Source: Prevotella sp. E13-27 (lineage in GTDB: Bacteria; Bacteroidota; Bacteroidia; Bacteroidales; Bacteroidaceae). Taken from it: a DNA stretch of 64,000 nucleotides. The stretch spans positions 62,001 to 126,000 of the forward strand of contig NZ_JALPSC010000002.1 in NCBI RefSeq assembly GCF_023217965.1. Reading direction: 5' to 3'. The notes beneath the pieces are model-generated. The model was given only the letters and a program-made list of their open reading frames with translations. It had not been told where the DNA came from and did no database searches. Of the stretch, positions 16,674 to 24,174 are shown piece after piece (position 1 is the stretch's first letter; every line of letters begins with the position of its first letter). A program made the translations under genes and the position numbers.

Positions 16674-16955
16674 AAGCGAGCCACTGATATCAGTAGCTCG
16701 TTTTGCGTTCTTGTTCTGGCAGTTCTATAATATAGTTTTGACATCCATGTATTCTTGTTCTTAATATCTTGAAAACCAAAATCGACGACTTTGGTGACCA
16801 AACTCGTCGACTTTGGTCACCAAACTCGACGAGTTTGTAAAATGGTATAGTCAGGACTATATCGCAGTTTGGACAGTCATACATTACAATTCTGTCTAAA
16901 CAATGCACTGATAAGTTCCGAACAGTTCTTTGGGTATGAGAATGGTTATCGAAGA
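16674..16955. repeat. Dispersed 281-bp repeat, copy A
   Basis: Nearly identical to 31021-31301 (a handful of substitutions and one single-base indel). It opens with a terminator-like hairpin (CGAGCCACTGAT/ATCAGTAGCTCG followed by TTTTG). It contains 22-base palindromic units TCG(A/T)CGACTTTGGT(G/C)ACC with AAAC at 16782-16803 and 16804-16825. It has no convincing gene. Confidence 0.85.
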
Positions 16956-17006
16956 CAGCAGGGACAGATACCGTCTCGCCTAACAGATGATGGGAGAGGG
17001 GAGATG
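16951..17006. repeat. 55-bp repeat module, copy 1 of 3
   Basis: Pattern GACAGCAGGGACAG...GTCTCGCC...AAC...GATGGGAGAGGGGAGAT. Other copies are at 31359-31412 and, partly, 30928-30974. It directly follows the 281-bp repeat in both places. Confidence 0.7.
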
Positions 17007-17035
17007 GAAGATGTCTGAGGGAAGAGGTAAGAAGG

Positions 17036-17088
17036 AATATGTCAAGGGACAGTCCCCTAATATGTCAAGGGACAGTCCCCTGACATAT
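17036..17088. repeat. Tandem palindromic repeats (GTCAAGGGAC/GTCCCCTGAC)
   Basis: Two 23-base units AATATGTCAAGGGACAGTCC plus CCT, the second completed by GACATAT, so that it forms a hairpin ATGTCAAGGGAC/GTCCCCTGACAT. Related palindromes are at 22374-22397 and 30987-31011. Confidence 0.75.
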
Positions 17089-17107
17089 CAGAATCATAAA
17101 TCCTAAA

Positions 17108-17560
17108 CTATCCTAATTCTTGGAGCAGTTTACAGATATCCTCCAAATACTTGCGGTCTATGTCATCGAACGTTCCCAAGTGTTCGCTGTCAATGTCAAG
17201 AACAGCAATCACCTTACCATCGCTGCCAAATACAGGCACGACGATTTCAGATTTCGACTCGCTGCTACAGGCTATATGACCAGGGAACTGTTCTACGTCT
17301 GGAACAATAACCGTCTCTGCTCTTTGCCAAGACGTTCCACAAACGCCTTTGCCGTATGGGATGTGCATACAAGCGACTGGACCTTGGAATGGGCCAAGCA
17401 CCAACTCGTTGCCGATGACTCTATAGAATCCTGTCCACCAAAATCCGAAAGACTGATGAATAGCCGCCGCCACATTGCTCATTACGGCTATCGTTTCCTT
17501 CTCGCCATCTATGAGTGCTTCTATCTGGCTGACCAGTAGTTTATATTGCTCTTCTTTCAT
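17108..17560 (-). CDS. msrC: Free methionine-(R)-sulfoxide reductase (GAF domain)
   Basis: 150 residues, one GAF domain. The three family cysteines occur as PVACMHI (C64), GVCGTSW (C74) and GHIACSS (C98), with the same 10 and 24 residue spacing as in E. coli MsrC. The substrate pocket segment IPYGKGVCG and the end EIVVPVFGSDGKVIAVLDID are also conserved. It reduces free methionine-R-sulfoxide in the cytosol using thioredoxin. Transcribed alone, divergent from the DUF4250 gene. Confidence 0.9.
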   Translation of the reverse strand: MKEEQYKLLVSQIEALIDGEKETIAVMSNVAAAIHQSFGFWWTGFYRVIGNELVLGPFQGPVACMHIPYGKGVCGTSWQRAETVIVPDVEQFPGHIACSSESKSEIVVPVFGSDGKVIAVLDIDSEHLGTFDDIDRKYLEDICKLLQELG

Positions 17561-17633
17561 TCGTAATATCTAATTTTATCGGTTGCTTGGATGGCTGAGT
17601 CGTGACGAGACTCAACTTTTGTTAAATCAGCTG

Positions 17634-17671
17634 CAAAGGTAGCAAATATTATTCATTTTTTCTTACCTTTG
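17634..17671. promoter_or_regulatory. Divergent promoters of msrC and the DUF4250 gene
   Basis: The minus-strand box TACCTTTG (CAAAGGTA at 17634-17641) serves msrC and the plus-strand TACCTTTG at 17664-17671 serves the DUF4250 gene, 26 bases before its ATG. Confidence 0.6.
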
Positions 17672-17697
17672 CCCTTCGATTTAATAAGAATTGTGAT

Positions 17698-17907
17698 ATG
17701 GACTACCTGCCGAAAGATCCTGCTATATTGGTTTCGAGCGTAAACATGCTCCTACGTGACGAGGAGTTTGACACGCTGGAATCGCTGTGCTATAATTTTG
17801 GCACGGAGCCGAAAGATATTAAGAACTACTTGTTTGTGTACGGATTCGTGTACAGCGAGAAACAGAAACAATTCCGCCCGATAGGGTATGATGAAGTAAC
17901 AAGATGA
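17698..17907 (+). CDS. DUF4250 domain-containing protein
   Basis: 69 residues: LPKDPAILVSSVNMLLRDEE, then TLESLCYNFGTEPKDIKNYL and FVYSEKQKQF. This is the DUF4250 pattern (L-P-x-D-P...S...N-x-x-L-R-D...L-C). Small cytosolic protein of unknown function, possibly HTH-like. It overlaps the next gene by four bases (ATGA). Confidence 0.75.
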   Translation: MDYLPKDPAILVSSVNMLLRDEEFDTLESLCYNFGTEPKDIKNYLFVYGFVYSEKQKQFRPIGYDEVTR

Positions 17908-18155
17908 TAACAAAGGATAGTATCGAAACCGCCTACAGTTTCCTGCATCAGAAGCAGAGGATTTATGTCCATTCCACGCTCGACTGGCAAAAGGATGACA
18001 TCGAGATGGCCATTTCTAACTATGCCAATGATATGAGTCAGGAGCTGTATGATGCTATCAGTGGTGGTAGGGCAGACTTCCTCTGTGACCATAGGCGATT
18101 TAAGGAGGATATCACCAAGGCTGTGGAGATACTAGAAAAGATGCTAAACAGATGA
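17904..18155 (+). CDS. Hypothetical protein, coupled to the DUF4250 gene
   Basis: 83 residues, mostly helical and charged (SIETAYSFLHQKQRIYVHST, WQKDDIEMAISNYANDM). No signal peptide or membrane segment. The four-base overlap with the preceding gene and similar codon use argue that it is real and co-translated. Family not recognised; both products of this pair may act together. Confidence 0.65.
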   Translation: MITKDSIETAYSFLHQKQRIYVHSTLDWQKDDIEMAISNYANDMSQELYDAISGGRADFLCDHRRFKEDITKAVEILEKMLNR

Positions 18156-18161
18156 ATTGAT

Positions 18162-18236
18162 ATGAAAGAGATTAATTACAAGGACATGAAGTTTAATCCG
18201 TTCAACCTGATATATAAGCCGTTATATAGACATTGA
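18162..18236 (+). pseudogene. N-terminal remnant of a flavin reductase-like gene
   Basis: MKEINYKDMKFNPFNLIYKP followed by LYRH and TGA. The first 15 residues resemble the start of Bacteroidota flavin reductase-like (FMN-binding split-barrel) proteins (MKEIN-x-K-x-x-x-NPF). The rest of the domain is missing. Up to 18337 nothing else is recognised. Confidence 0.4.
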
Positions 18237-18337
18237 ATATGAACACGCTCACAACAGTTCTGGCAATCTTGGCGGCCTTGAAAAATCTGTATTGTGGGTA
18301 ATCTGTAGTTTAATTTAAGAATTACTGTTTAAAAACT

Positions 18338-18799
18338 ATGATCAGAAGAGCTGAAATTAAAGATATACCAGGTATCATAGAATTGCTGCATCAGGTTAAT
18401 ATGGTGCATCATGTGCTACGTCCCGATTTGTTCAAACCTTATACCACCAAGTATAACGAACAGGAACTGGAGGCCCTGATAAGCGATGACAGCAAACCTA
18501 TTTTTGTTTTTGAAGATGGAGCGGTATTAGGTCATGCTTTCTGCAAGATAACTGAAGTTAAGAACGACAAATTGTTGCAGGACATTAAAACGCTGTATAT
18601 AGATGACATCTGCGTGGATGAAAATGCTCGCGGCCAGCACGTCGGCAAGGCTTTGTATGAATATGTCCGCAATTACGCCCAATCAATTGGCTGTAACAAC
18701 ATCACCCTGAACGTATGGGATGGCAACGATGCGGCATTAAGCTTCTACAGGAACATGGGCATGAAAGTCCAGAAAACAACTATGGAAATTGTGCTGTAA
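18338..18799 (+). CDS. GNAT family N-acetyltransferase
   Basis: 153 residues. Starts MIRRAEIKDIPGIIELLHQV, the usual opening of a GNAT fold. The acetyl-CoA motif A is IDDICVDENARGQHVGKALYEYV (about residues 88-110, with the pyrophosphate loop R-G-Q-H-V-G). The C-terminal NITLNVWDGNDAALSFYRNMGM is the final family block. It transfers acetyl from acetyl-CoA to an amine; the substrate is unknown. Single gene, ending at a terminator. Confidence 0.87.
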   Translation: MIRRAEIKDIPGIIELLHQVNMVHHVLRPDLFKPYTTKYNEQELEALISDDSKPIFVFEDGAVLGHAFCKITEVKNDKLLQDIKTLYIDDICVDENARGQHVGKALYEYVRNYAQSIGCNNITLNVWDGNDAALSFYRNMGMKVQKTTMEIVL

Positions 18800-18844
18800 T
18801 ATGTGTCAGGGACTGGCAACCCGCTTAAACTCTAATAAATCATA

Positions 18845-18880
18845 AAATCCCAAGGCATAGCGCATTGCTTTGGGATTTTT
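18845..18880 (+). terminator. Intrinsic terminator after the acetyltransferase gene
   Basis: AAATCCCAAGGCA/TGCTTTGGGATTT around TAGCGCAT, then a T-run. A close relative is at 20017-20055. Confidence 0.8.
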
Positions 18881-18884
18881 TATT

Positions 18885-18892
18885 TATATTTG
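18885..18892 (+). promoter_or_regulatory. Promoter -7 box of the MBL-rubredoxin gene
   Basis: TATATTTG immediately after the terminator T-run and 33 bases before the ATG. Confidence 0.55.
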
Positions 18893-18925
18893 CAAAAATA
18901 ATTAATAACCCAAACAAATACAATT

Positions 18926-19867
18926 ATGGAAATCAAAGCTGTAAAATTCCGTAAGGACGGATTCTATACCCAGCCCTTCGTATTCGGAGGCGAGGAGGGA
19001 ATGGAAAAGTTTGACAAGAACATTCGCTATCGTGGCAGTCTGCAGAACTATCTGATTGATACGGGCAGCGAGGTGATTTTGGTAGATACCGGCATTCCTG
19101 CAGGGACTCCCGAGGAAGTTCCAAACGAAGATTCGCTCATCTTCACCGGCAAGGACATCTGCAGTTATATGGATGCTTTCAAGGCCCTCGGCTACAAGCC
19201 TGAGCAAGTGACGAAAATTCTGGTTACCCATCGCCATGCCGACCACACTGGCGAACTGAAGAGTTTCCCCAACGCGAAGATCTATGTGAACAAGGAAGAG
19301 ACAGATGCCGCTGAATTGCAGGGATTGACGAACATCGTTCCTGTCAGCTATACCGATGGAGCCTACTACAACTTCCCTGAAAGTCAGAAGATAGCCGACG
19401 GCATCTACCTCATCAAGGCTAAGGGCCACACCAAGGGCAACAGCATCATTATTGTGGAGATGGATGGCCTGTTCTACATGATTCACGGCGACATCACTTA
19501 TGTGGACGAAGCACTTCACGAGGATAAGTTGTCTGTAGTATTCGACGATCTGCCAGCAGCCCGCGAGACGCAGAATCGCATCCGCGAGTTCATCCGCAAT
19601 CATCCCACCGTCTATTGTGGTACTCATACCCCGCAGGGCTATGAGAACCTGGAGGCCAGGCGCGTGATGGATCTGGATCATCCTGTACCAACCATTTTGG
19701 CCGAAGTCGATTTCTCCAAACAGAAAGCTTCAGGTAAGTATGTCTGCTCAATCTGCGGCTATGTCTATGACCCCGCAGAGCACGATGGAGTCGCCTTCGA
19801 AGACCTGCCCGATGACTGGCGCTGTCCCCGTTGCAAACAGCCGAAGGAGAAGTTTAATAAAGCGTAA
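18926..19867 (+). CDS. Metallo-beta-lactamase-fold hydrolase fused to rubredoxin
   Basis: 313 residues with two parts. Residues 1-265 are an MBL fold with the metal motif [11 protein letters not shown] (about 95), the histidine in KGHTKGNS (about 172), the bridging aspartate in IHGDITY (about 191) and GTHTPQ (about 232). Residues about 272-310 are a complete rubredoxin: [12 protein letters not shown], then [15 protein letters not shown], giving two CxxC pairs for one Fe. No flavodoxin domain lies between, unlike flavorubredoxins. The MBL half keeps lactonase-like residues, while the rubredoxin suggests an electron-transfer role, for example oxygen or NO detoxification. Function unproven. Confidence 0.85.
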   Translation: MEIKAVKFRKDGFYTQPFVFGGEEGMEKFDKNIRYRGSLQNYLIDTGSEVILVDTGIPAGTPEEVPNEDSLIFTGKDICSYMDAFKALGYKPEQVTKILVTHRHADHTGELKSFPNAKIYVNKEETDAAELQGLTNIVPVSYTDGAYYNFPESQKIADGIYLIKAKGHTKGNSIIIVEMDGLFYMIHGDITYVDEALHEDKLSVVFDDLPAARETQNRIREFIRNHPTVYCGTHTPQGYENLEARRVMDLDHPVPTILAEVDFSKQKASGKYVCSICGYVYDPAEHDGVAFEDLPDDWRCPRCKQPKEKFNKA

Positions 19868-19869
19868 TA

Positions 19870-19956
19870 GAGGAGGGCTTCGGCTCTCCTCTCAGCACCA
19901 TTGGCTTTGCCATCGGTTTCGTGTTGATGATGGTGCTCGACGTGGTAATGGGGTAA
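19870..19956 (+). pseudogene. C-terminal remnant of a ZIP family metal transporter
   Basis: In frame to TAA 19954-19956: SPLSTIGFAIGFVLMMVLDV then VMG. This is the last membrane helix of ZupT/ZIP transporters. Everything upstream is missing. The first bases also form a hairpin (AGAGGAG...CTCCTCT). Confidence 0.45.
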
Positions 19957-20016
19957 ATTAAGGCGTTGCAACGGTACAAATAAGTAGGCAAAAGACCAAA
20001 TAAAATAATTAATATT

Positions 20017-20055
20017 AAATCCCAAGGCATAATTAAATGCTTTAGGATTTTTTTT
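20017..20055 (+). terminator. Intrinsic terminator, relative of the one at 18845
   Basis: AAATCCCAAGGCAT/ATGCTTTAGGATTT with loop AATTAA and a run of eight or more T. Confidence 0.75.
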
Positions 20056-20087
20056 CGTATTTTCGCGGCAGATTTAAGTAGTATTCT

Positions 20088-20237
20088 ATGGATCGCAGTC
20101 AAGAAATCATTCGTACCATTTGGATAGGTATTATTGCTAACGTGTTGTTAGCAGGCTTCAAGGCCGTTAGTACCAGGTACACAGGTCGTTATCGTAGTGG
20201 ACCACAATTACAGCGAGTAGATAATTATGTATTTTAA
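20088..20237 (+). pseudogene. N-terminal remnant of a cation diffusion facilitator gene
   Basis: MDRSQEIIRTIWIGIIANVL then LAGFKAV matches the first helix of CDF metal-efflux proteins in this phylum. After about 27 residues the sense is lost and the frame ends at TAA 20235-20237. A second relic (VVIVVDHNYSE, TAG) overlaps in another frame at about 20188-20223. Confidence 0.5.
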
Positions 20238-20262
20238 AACTATAGACAAACTAATCTATAAA

Positions 20263-22338
20263 ATGATGAAAAAACTAACACTAATTTCCCTTTTACTCCT
20301 GTCTGCATCATTCAGCATGACAGCTCAAGAGGCGTTTAAGTTTGGCACCAATGTCAATCCTGATGGCGTGCGTTTTGAAGTTGATAGTCGTGGCTTCATC
20401 ATTGGCGGACAGCATGTGCTGCCAGTGATGGGCGAGATACACTATAGCCGCGTGCCGCAGACTGAGTGGCGCCGAGAGATTCAGAAGATGCGAGCCGGTG
20501 GCGTAACCATTGTTGCTACCTATGTGTTCTGGAACCACCATGAGACGGAGGAAGGCCAATGGAACTGGAGTGGCAATCGCAACCTGCGCCGTTTTCTTGA
20601 AATCTGTCGCGACGAGCAGATGCCTGTGGTGTTGCGCATCGGTCCGTTCTGTCACGGCGAGGTGTGGCAGGGAGGCTTCCCCGACTGGTTAGTCGCAAAG
20701 TTGGCTACTGACGGAAAAAACTATAAGCTGCGCTCTACTGCCAAAGGTTTTATGAATGCTACACGCAGCCTCTATAACAACATTTTTGCTCAGGTTAACG
20801 GTCTGTTGTGGAAACAGGGTGGAACGGTGGTTGGCGTACAGATAGAGAACGAGTGTCGCGGCCCCTGGGCTTACTACGACGCTTTGAAGAAAGCTGCTGT
20901 TGAGGCCGGTTTCGATACTCCATTCTACACGCGTACAGGATGGCCTAAGTTGAATGGCAAGGAGGTCTTTGGCGAGATGCTGCCCCTCTATGGCGACTAT
21001 GCCGATGGGTTCTGGGACCGCTCCCTGAAAGATATGCCTGGCGACTATCCCAAGGCGTTCATTATGAAAGACACCCGCCTCTCAGCAGTTATTGCTACTG
21101 AGGCTCTTGGTGCTAATCAGGATACCAAGATGGAAAGTAAGGACTTGTCTTATCCCTATCTGACATGCGAGCTGGGTGGTGGCATGATGCCTGCCTATCA
21201 CCGCCGTATCAACATGAGTGGCCGCGAGGTGAAGCCCTTGGCCGTATGTAAGCTTGGCTCCGGTTCCAATCTGCCAGGCTATTACATGTATCATGGTGGC
21301 ACGAACCCCTACAATCCACGTCATACGATGGCTGAGACACAGGCCAGCTCTGTGACCAACTACAATGATATGCCTCACATGAGTTATGACTTTCAGACCA
21401 TCCTCGGCGAAATGGGACAGCCTAACGCCGTCAGTTGGAATGAGAGCCGACTGCTCCATGAATTCCTGAAGCAGTGGGGTGGGGAACTCAGTCAGATGGA
21501 TGTCGATTCCCTCTCCGACCATTATGCACGCCGTGGTGCCTTCGAGTTCCGCAACGACTATGTGCGCATACTCAATGAAGGAGGTAAGGCCATCATCACA
21601 CCTCGTGACTGGCACATCGCCGACGGCGTGACCATCCAGTGGGCAACAGCCGAGCCATACTGTAAGGCCGATGACACCTACTATTTTATTGCTATCGATG
21701 GTCAGAAACCACGTTTCTCCATCAATGGCAAGACATATAATGCCAAACCCGACAAACCTTTCACTGTTGCCGGTGTTACCTTCTGTGTGCTGTCGAAGGC
21801 CAGGGCCAACAGTTCCTACAAGATTAACGACAAACTCTATTTCTCGGATGGTCTGTTGTATCAAGACGGAAACCAAATCATAGAAGAAAAATGGCAGACG
21901 TTGCCCACACAAGTTGCTTGCACCAAGAAACAAGACAGTAAGGGCCTGCGCCACGTAGCGATGGGTAGCCAGAAGGTTGCCGCAGCCCCTGTTGATAAGG
22001 ATTTTGAGAATGCTGCCGTTTGGGAAATCACGGACTTGAAATCGTTGCAATCCTCTTCCGACCTCTATCTCCAGATCAACTACTGTGGCGATGTTGCCCG
22101 CGTTTATGCTGATGGCCAGCTAGTTGAGGATAACTACTGGAACGGAAAGCCTATGCTCGTCCGCGTTAGCGACCTTATTGGCAAGCGTGTGGAACTGCGC
22201 ATCCTGCCTCTTGGCAAGGACTTCCCCATCTATCTTCAGCGCGAGCAGCGTGCTCTGTTAGATGCAGCTCCAAATGGGCAGCTCATTTCACTTGACAGCA
22301 TCAAAGTTATAGAACGCACCACACAAGTAATACAATAA
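20263..22338 (+). CDS. Glycoside hydrolase family 35 beta-galactosidase, secreted
   Basis: 691 residues from the ATG at 20263. An ATG at 20227 is in frame but lies inside the CDF relic and would put 12 residues before the signal peptide KKLTLISLLLLSASFSMTAQ. GH35 marks: PVMGEIHYSRVPQTEWRREI, GGVTIVATYVFWNHHE, LRIGPFCHGEVWQGGFPDWL, the acid/base glutamate in VGVQIENEC (about residue 190), and a likely nucleophile in YLTCELGGGM (about 300). It hydrolyses terminal beta-galactosides in the periplasm or outside. Extra beta domains follow (about 430-690). It stands alone rather than in a SusCD locus. Confidence 0.9.
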   Translation: MMKKLTLISLLLLSASFSMTAQEAFKFGTNVNPDGVRFEVDSRGFIIGGQHVLPVMGEIHYSRVPQTEWRREIQKMRAGGVTIVATYVFWNHHETEEGQWNWSGNRNLRRFLEICRDEQMPVVLRIGPFCHGEVWQGGFPDWLVAKLATDGKNYKLRSTAKGFMNATRSLYNNIFAQVNGLLWKQGGTVVGVQIENECRGPWAYYDALKKAAVEAGFDTPFYTRTGWPKLNGKEVFGEMLPLYGDYADGFWDRSLKDMPGDYPKAFIMKDTRLSAVIATEALGANQDTKMESKDLSYPYLTCELGGGMMPAYHRRINMSGREVKPLAVCKLGSGSNLPGYYMYHGGTNPYNPRHTMAETQASSVTNYNDMPHMSYDFQTILGEMGQPNAVSWNESRLLHEFLKQWGGELSQMDVDSLSDHYARRGAFEFRNDYVRILNEGGKAIITPRDWHIADGVTIQWATAEPYCKADDTYYFIAIDGQKPRFSINGKTYNAKPDKPFTVAGVTFCVLSKARANSSYKINDKLYFSDGLLYQDGNQIIEEKWQTLPTQVACTKKQDSKGLRHVAMGSQKVAAAPVDKDFENAAVWEITDLKSLQSSSDLYLQINYCGDVARVYADGQLVEDNYWNGKPMLVRVSDLIGKRVELRILPLGKDFPIYLQREQRALLDAAPNGQLISLDSIKVIERTTQVIQ

Positions 22339-22373
22339 CAATACAAGCATGATTAGGGGTAGGACGCATTAGA

Positions 22374-22397
22374 ATGTCAGGGGGTGACCCTTGACAT
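22374..22397. repeat. Palindromic repeat related to 17036-17088
   Basis: ATGTCAGGGG-GTGAC-CCTTGACAT, a 24-base hairpin downstream of the GH35 gene. The rest of 22339-22526 shows no gene. Confidence 0.6.
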
Positions 22398-22526
22398 ATT
22401 GGAGGAGGTTAAGGGTCGTGCTGACCTCGTGTAAGCGCTTCGCGCAATGTAAGAATGCAAAAATTATAAAATGTAAAACGGCGTAGCCAATTATTACATT
22501 CTTTAATTGATACATTTTTAATTTGA

Positions 22527-22565
22527 AATAACCCCTGCAAGGCAGTGTGCTTTGCAGGGGTTATT
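22527..22565. terminator. Terminator between the GH35 and AraC genes
   Basis: Perfect 14-bp stem AATAACCCCTGCAA/TTGCAGGGGTTATT with an 11-base loop. Confidence 0.75.
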
Positions 22566-22605
22566 GTGATATAAGAACTTTCTTTCGGATGAGGGATTCG
22601 TTTTC

Positions 22606-22691
22606 TGGGAACAGAATGATGTTTAAGGGACAACAATTTCGGCTTTCTTCCCACTTTTTAATGGCTTTTTGAGGAAATAGAGATAACTTTG
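22606..22691 (+). promoter_or_regulatory. Promoter of the tethered AraC gene with bipartite motif
   Basis: TGGGAACA at 22606 and GGGACAAC at 22627 (21 bases apart), then TAACTTTG at 22684-22691. The same two half-motifs with the same spacing (21 and 78 bases) occur at 24064-24149, upstream of the hydrolase operon. Confidence 0.65.
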
Positions 22692-22708
22692 TTGTCAAAT
22701 TACGATTT

Positions 22709-23404
22709 ATGACAGGAAGTGCGCTATTGATTACAGCTGTTTTTTTTGCCTTTCTGGTAGCTGGTGCTATCAGTATTTTGTTGACGTATAGACAGACCAA
22801 CAGGGTGGTGCAGGAAAACAGTCAGCTGGCAGACGAGGTGGAAAGTCAGAAGAAAAAACAAGAGAAACTGCAGGAACAATATAGTTTGCAGGCAAAAACG
22901 CTTCACATGCTGAGAGAGGAGAGCGAGGAGCAGCAAAAGACGCTGACCGAACTGAAGGAACGGTTGATGGGCAATGACAAGGTGACAGAACTGAAAGAGA
23001 AGACAGAATCGCTGCGTGAGAACATCAACGACATCAAAACCATGACTGATGAGGAACTTTGGACATGGATGGACCTGCAGATGACTGAAAGCCATATCTT
23101 CACCGACCCTGACCTCAACCTGAAAGGCATGGCGCAGCGGTTAGGACTGACACAGAAGAAAATCAAGCAATTGCTGAAAGACTCCCAGCGTTACGATCGT
23201 CTCTACGACTATCTTACGGAGAAGCGCGTGCTCTATTCCTGTGAACTTATCAAGCAGAATCCGCAGTACTCGATGGAAGCCATCGGCAAAGAAGCCGGCT
23301 TCGTGTCGCGCTCTACGTTCCAGACGGAGTTCAAGAAGCGTATTGGTATTACCCCCGCCCAATACCGGCAAAACAGTTTCAACGACGTGGTACGGATTAA
23401 ATAA
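22709..23404 (+). CDS. Membrane-anchored AraC-type regulator
   Basis: 231 residues. Residues 6-26 are a membrane helix (LLITAVFFAFLVAGAISILL). Residues about 30-110 form a coiled coil rich in Glu, Lys and Leu. Residues about 125-225 are the AraC two-HTH domain (DLNLKGMAQRLGLTQKKIKQ, then MEAIGKEAGFVSRSTFQTEF and FKKRIGITPAQYRQ). The DNA-binding part would face the cytosol, as in the C-terminal part of TPR-type and hybrid AraC regulators of Bacteroidota, but there is no periplasmic sensor domain. Its promoter motif recurs upstream of the operon at 24175, so auto- and co-regulation are likely. Overlaps the convergent next gene by 8 bases. Confidence 0.8.
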   Translation: MTGSALLITAVFFAFLVAGAISILLTYRQTNRVVQENSQLADEVESQKKKQEKLQEQYSLQAKTLHMLREESEEQQKTLTELKERLMGNDKVTELKEKTESLRENINDIKTMTDEELWTWMDLQMTESHIFTDPDLNLKGMAQRLGLTQKKIKQLLKDSQRYDRLYDYLTEKRVLYSCELIKQNPQYSMEAIGKEAGFVSRSTFQTEFKKRIGITPAQYRQNSFNDVVRIK

Positions 23405-23960
23405 GCATCTTGCGTATTGTCCAGGCCAGTGCTGTCTGCGTGACGATAGCCAGGGCATCGGTAAATATGTAGGGTATGAAGTCGATGAGCATGATGGGGA
23501 GGATAATCATCGTTACCATGAAAGCCACCATCAGTATGCCCACCCACTGCAGACGGCCGCGATAGAAGTAGCCGATGGAGATACCTAACGGCAGGTAGGC
23601 CAGCGGCTGTGCTACGGCCACTGCCAGGTTGATGATGGATTCGGGTAATATGTAGGTTAGGTCGCCAGCCACGTTGAGCACGATCAGCAGCCACCACATC
23701 CACGTATAGGGATGTCGCAGAGGCTTCATGCCACGCATCATCGCATAGTACAGGATGATGTCGCCCAGCAGGAAGACGATGGAGCGGGGAATCACCATGC
23801 CGTTCGTCTCTATCCAGTTGCTGATGTCATACGCGGTGCTGACGGCCTGGATTGCCATCATGACAAATCCCACCTCTATCAGCCAGCGGGGCATTCCGCT
23901 CTCCACCTTATTAATAATAAGTGACCTGCGAGGCTCTTTGCTGATTTTCTGATATTCCAT
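23397..23960 (-). CDS. Hypothetical integral membrane protein
   Basis: 187 residues with about five hydrophobic segments (WLIEVGFVMMAIQAVSTAYD, SIVFLLGDIILYYAMM, MWWLLIVLNVAGDLTYILP, LAVAVAQPLAYLPLGISIGY, ILMVAFMVTMIILPIMLIDF). No family recognised; layout is that of small Bacteroidota inner-membrane proteins. The minus-strand promoter box TACCTTTG lies at 23988-23995, 27 bases before the ATG. Confidence 0.7.
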   Translation of the reverse strand: MEYQKISKEPRRSLIINKVESGMPRWLIEVGFVMMAIQAVSTAYDISNWIETNGMVIPRSIVFLLGDIILYYAMMRGMKPLRHPYTWMWWLLIVLNVAGDLTYILPESIINLAVAVAQPLAYLPLGISIGYFYRGRLQWVGILMVAFMVTMIILPIMLIDFIPYIFTDALAIVTQTALAWTIRKMLI

Positions 23961-24063
23961 TATTACATGCTTTGATTAAACTGGATGCAAAGGTACAAAC
24001 ATATTTCCTTTTTTTGCCATTTTAAGAAAAAATCACTAATACGCAGTCTGTGAAATCCAATTT

Positions 24064-24149
24064 TGGGAACACAATCCCCGCTTGGGGACAACGACTTTGT
24101 GTTAAACTGAGGAGTTTTGATGCAATTATAAAGAAAAAACCTAACTTTG
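24064..24149 (+). promoter_or_regulatory. Promoter of the hydrolase/BspA operon with bipartite motif
   Basis: TGGGAACA at 24064, GGGACAAC at 24085 and TAACTTTG at 24142-24149. The motif also lies in nested inverted repeats (AACACAA/TTGTGTT and TCCCC/GGGGA at 24068-24103). Confidence 0.65.
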
Positions 24150-24174
24150 GGGGCATAAACATTAACAAAACTTA

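Noticed and set aside
20227..20262. Upstream ATG for the GH35 gene
   Set aside because: It lies inside the CDF remnant and would place 12 residues before a typical signal peptide.
21082..22050. Long open frame of about 320 codons on the minus strand inside the GH35 gene
   Set aside because: Antisense shadow of a strongly supported coding frame; no promoter and no recognisable protein motifs.
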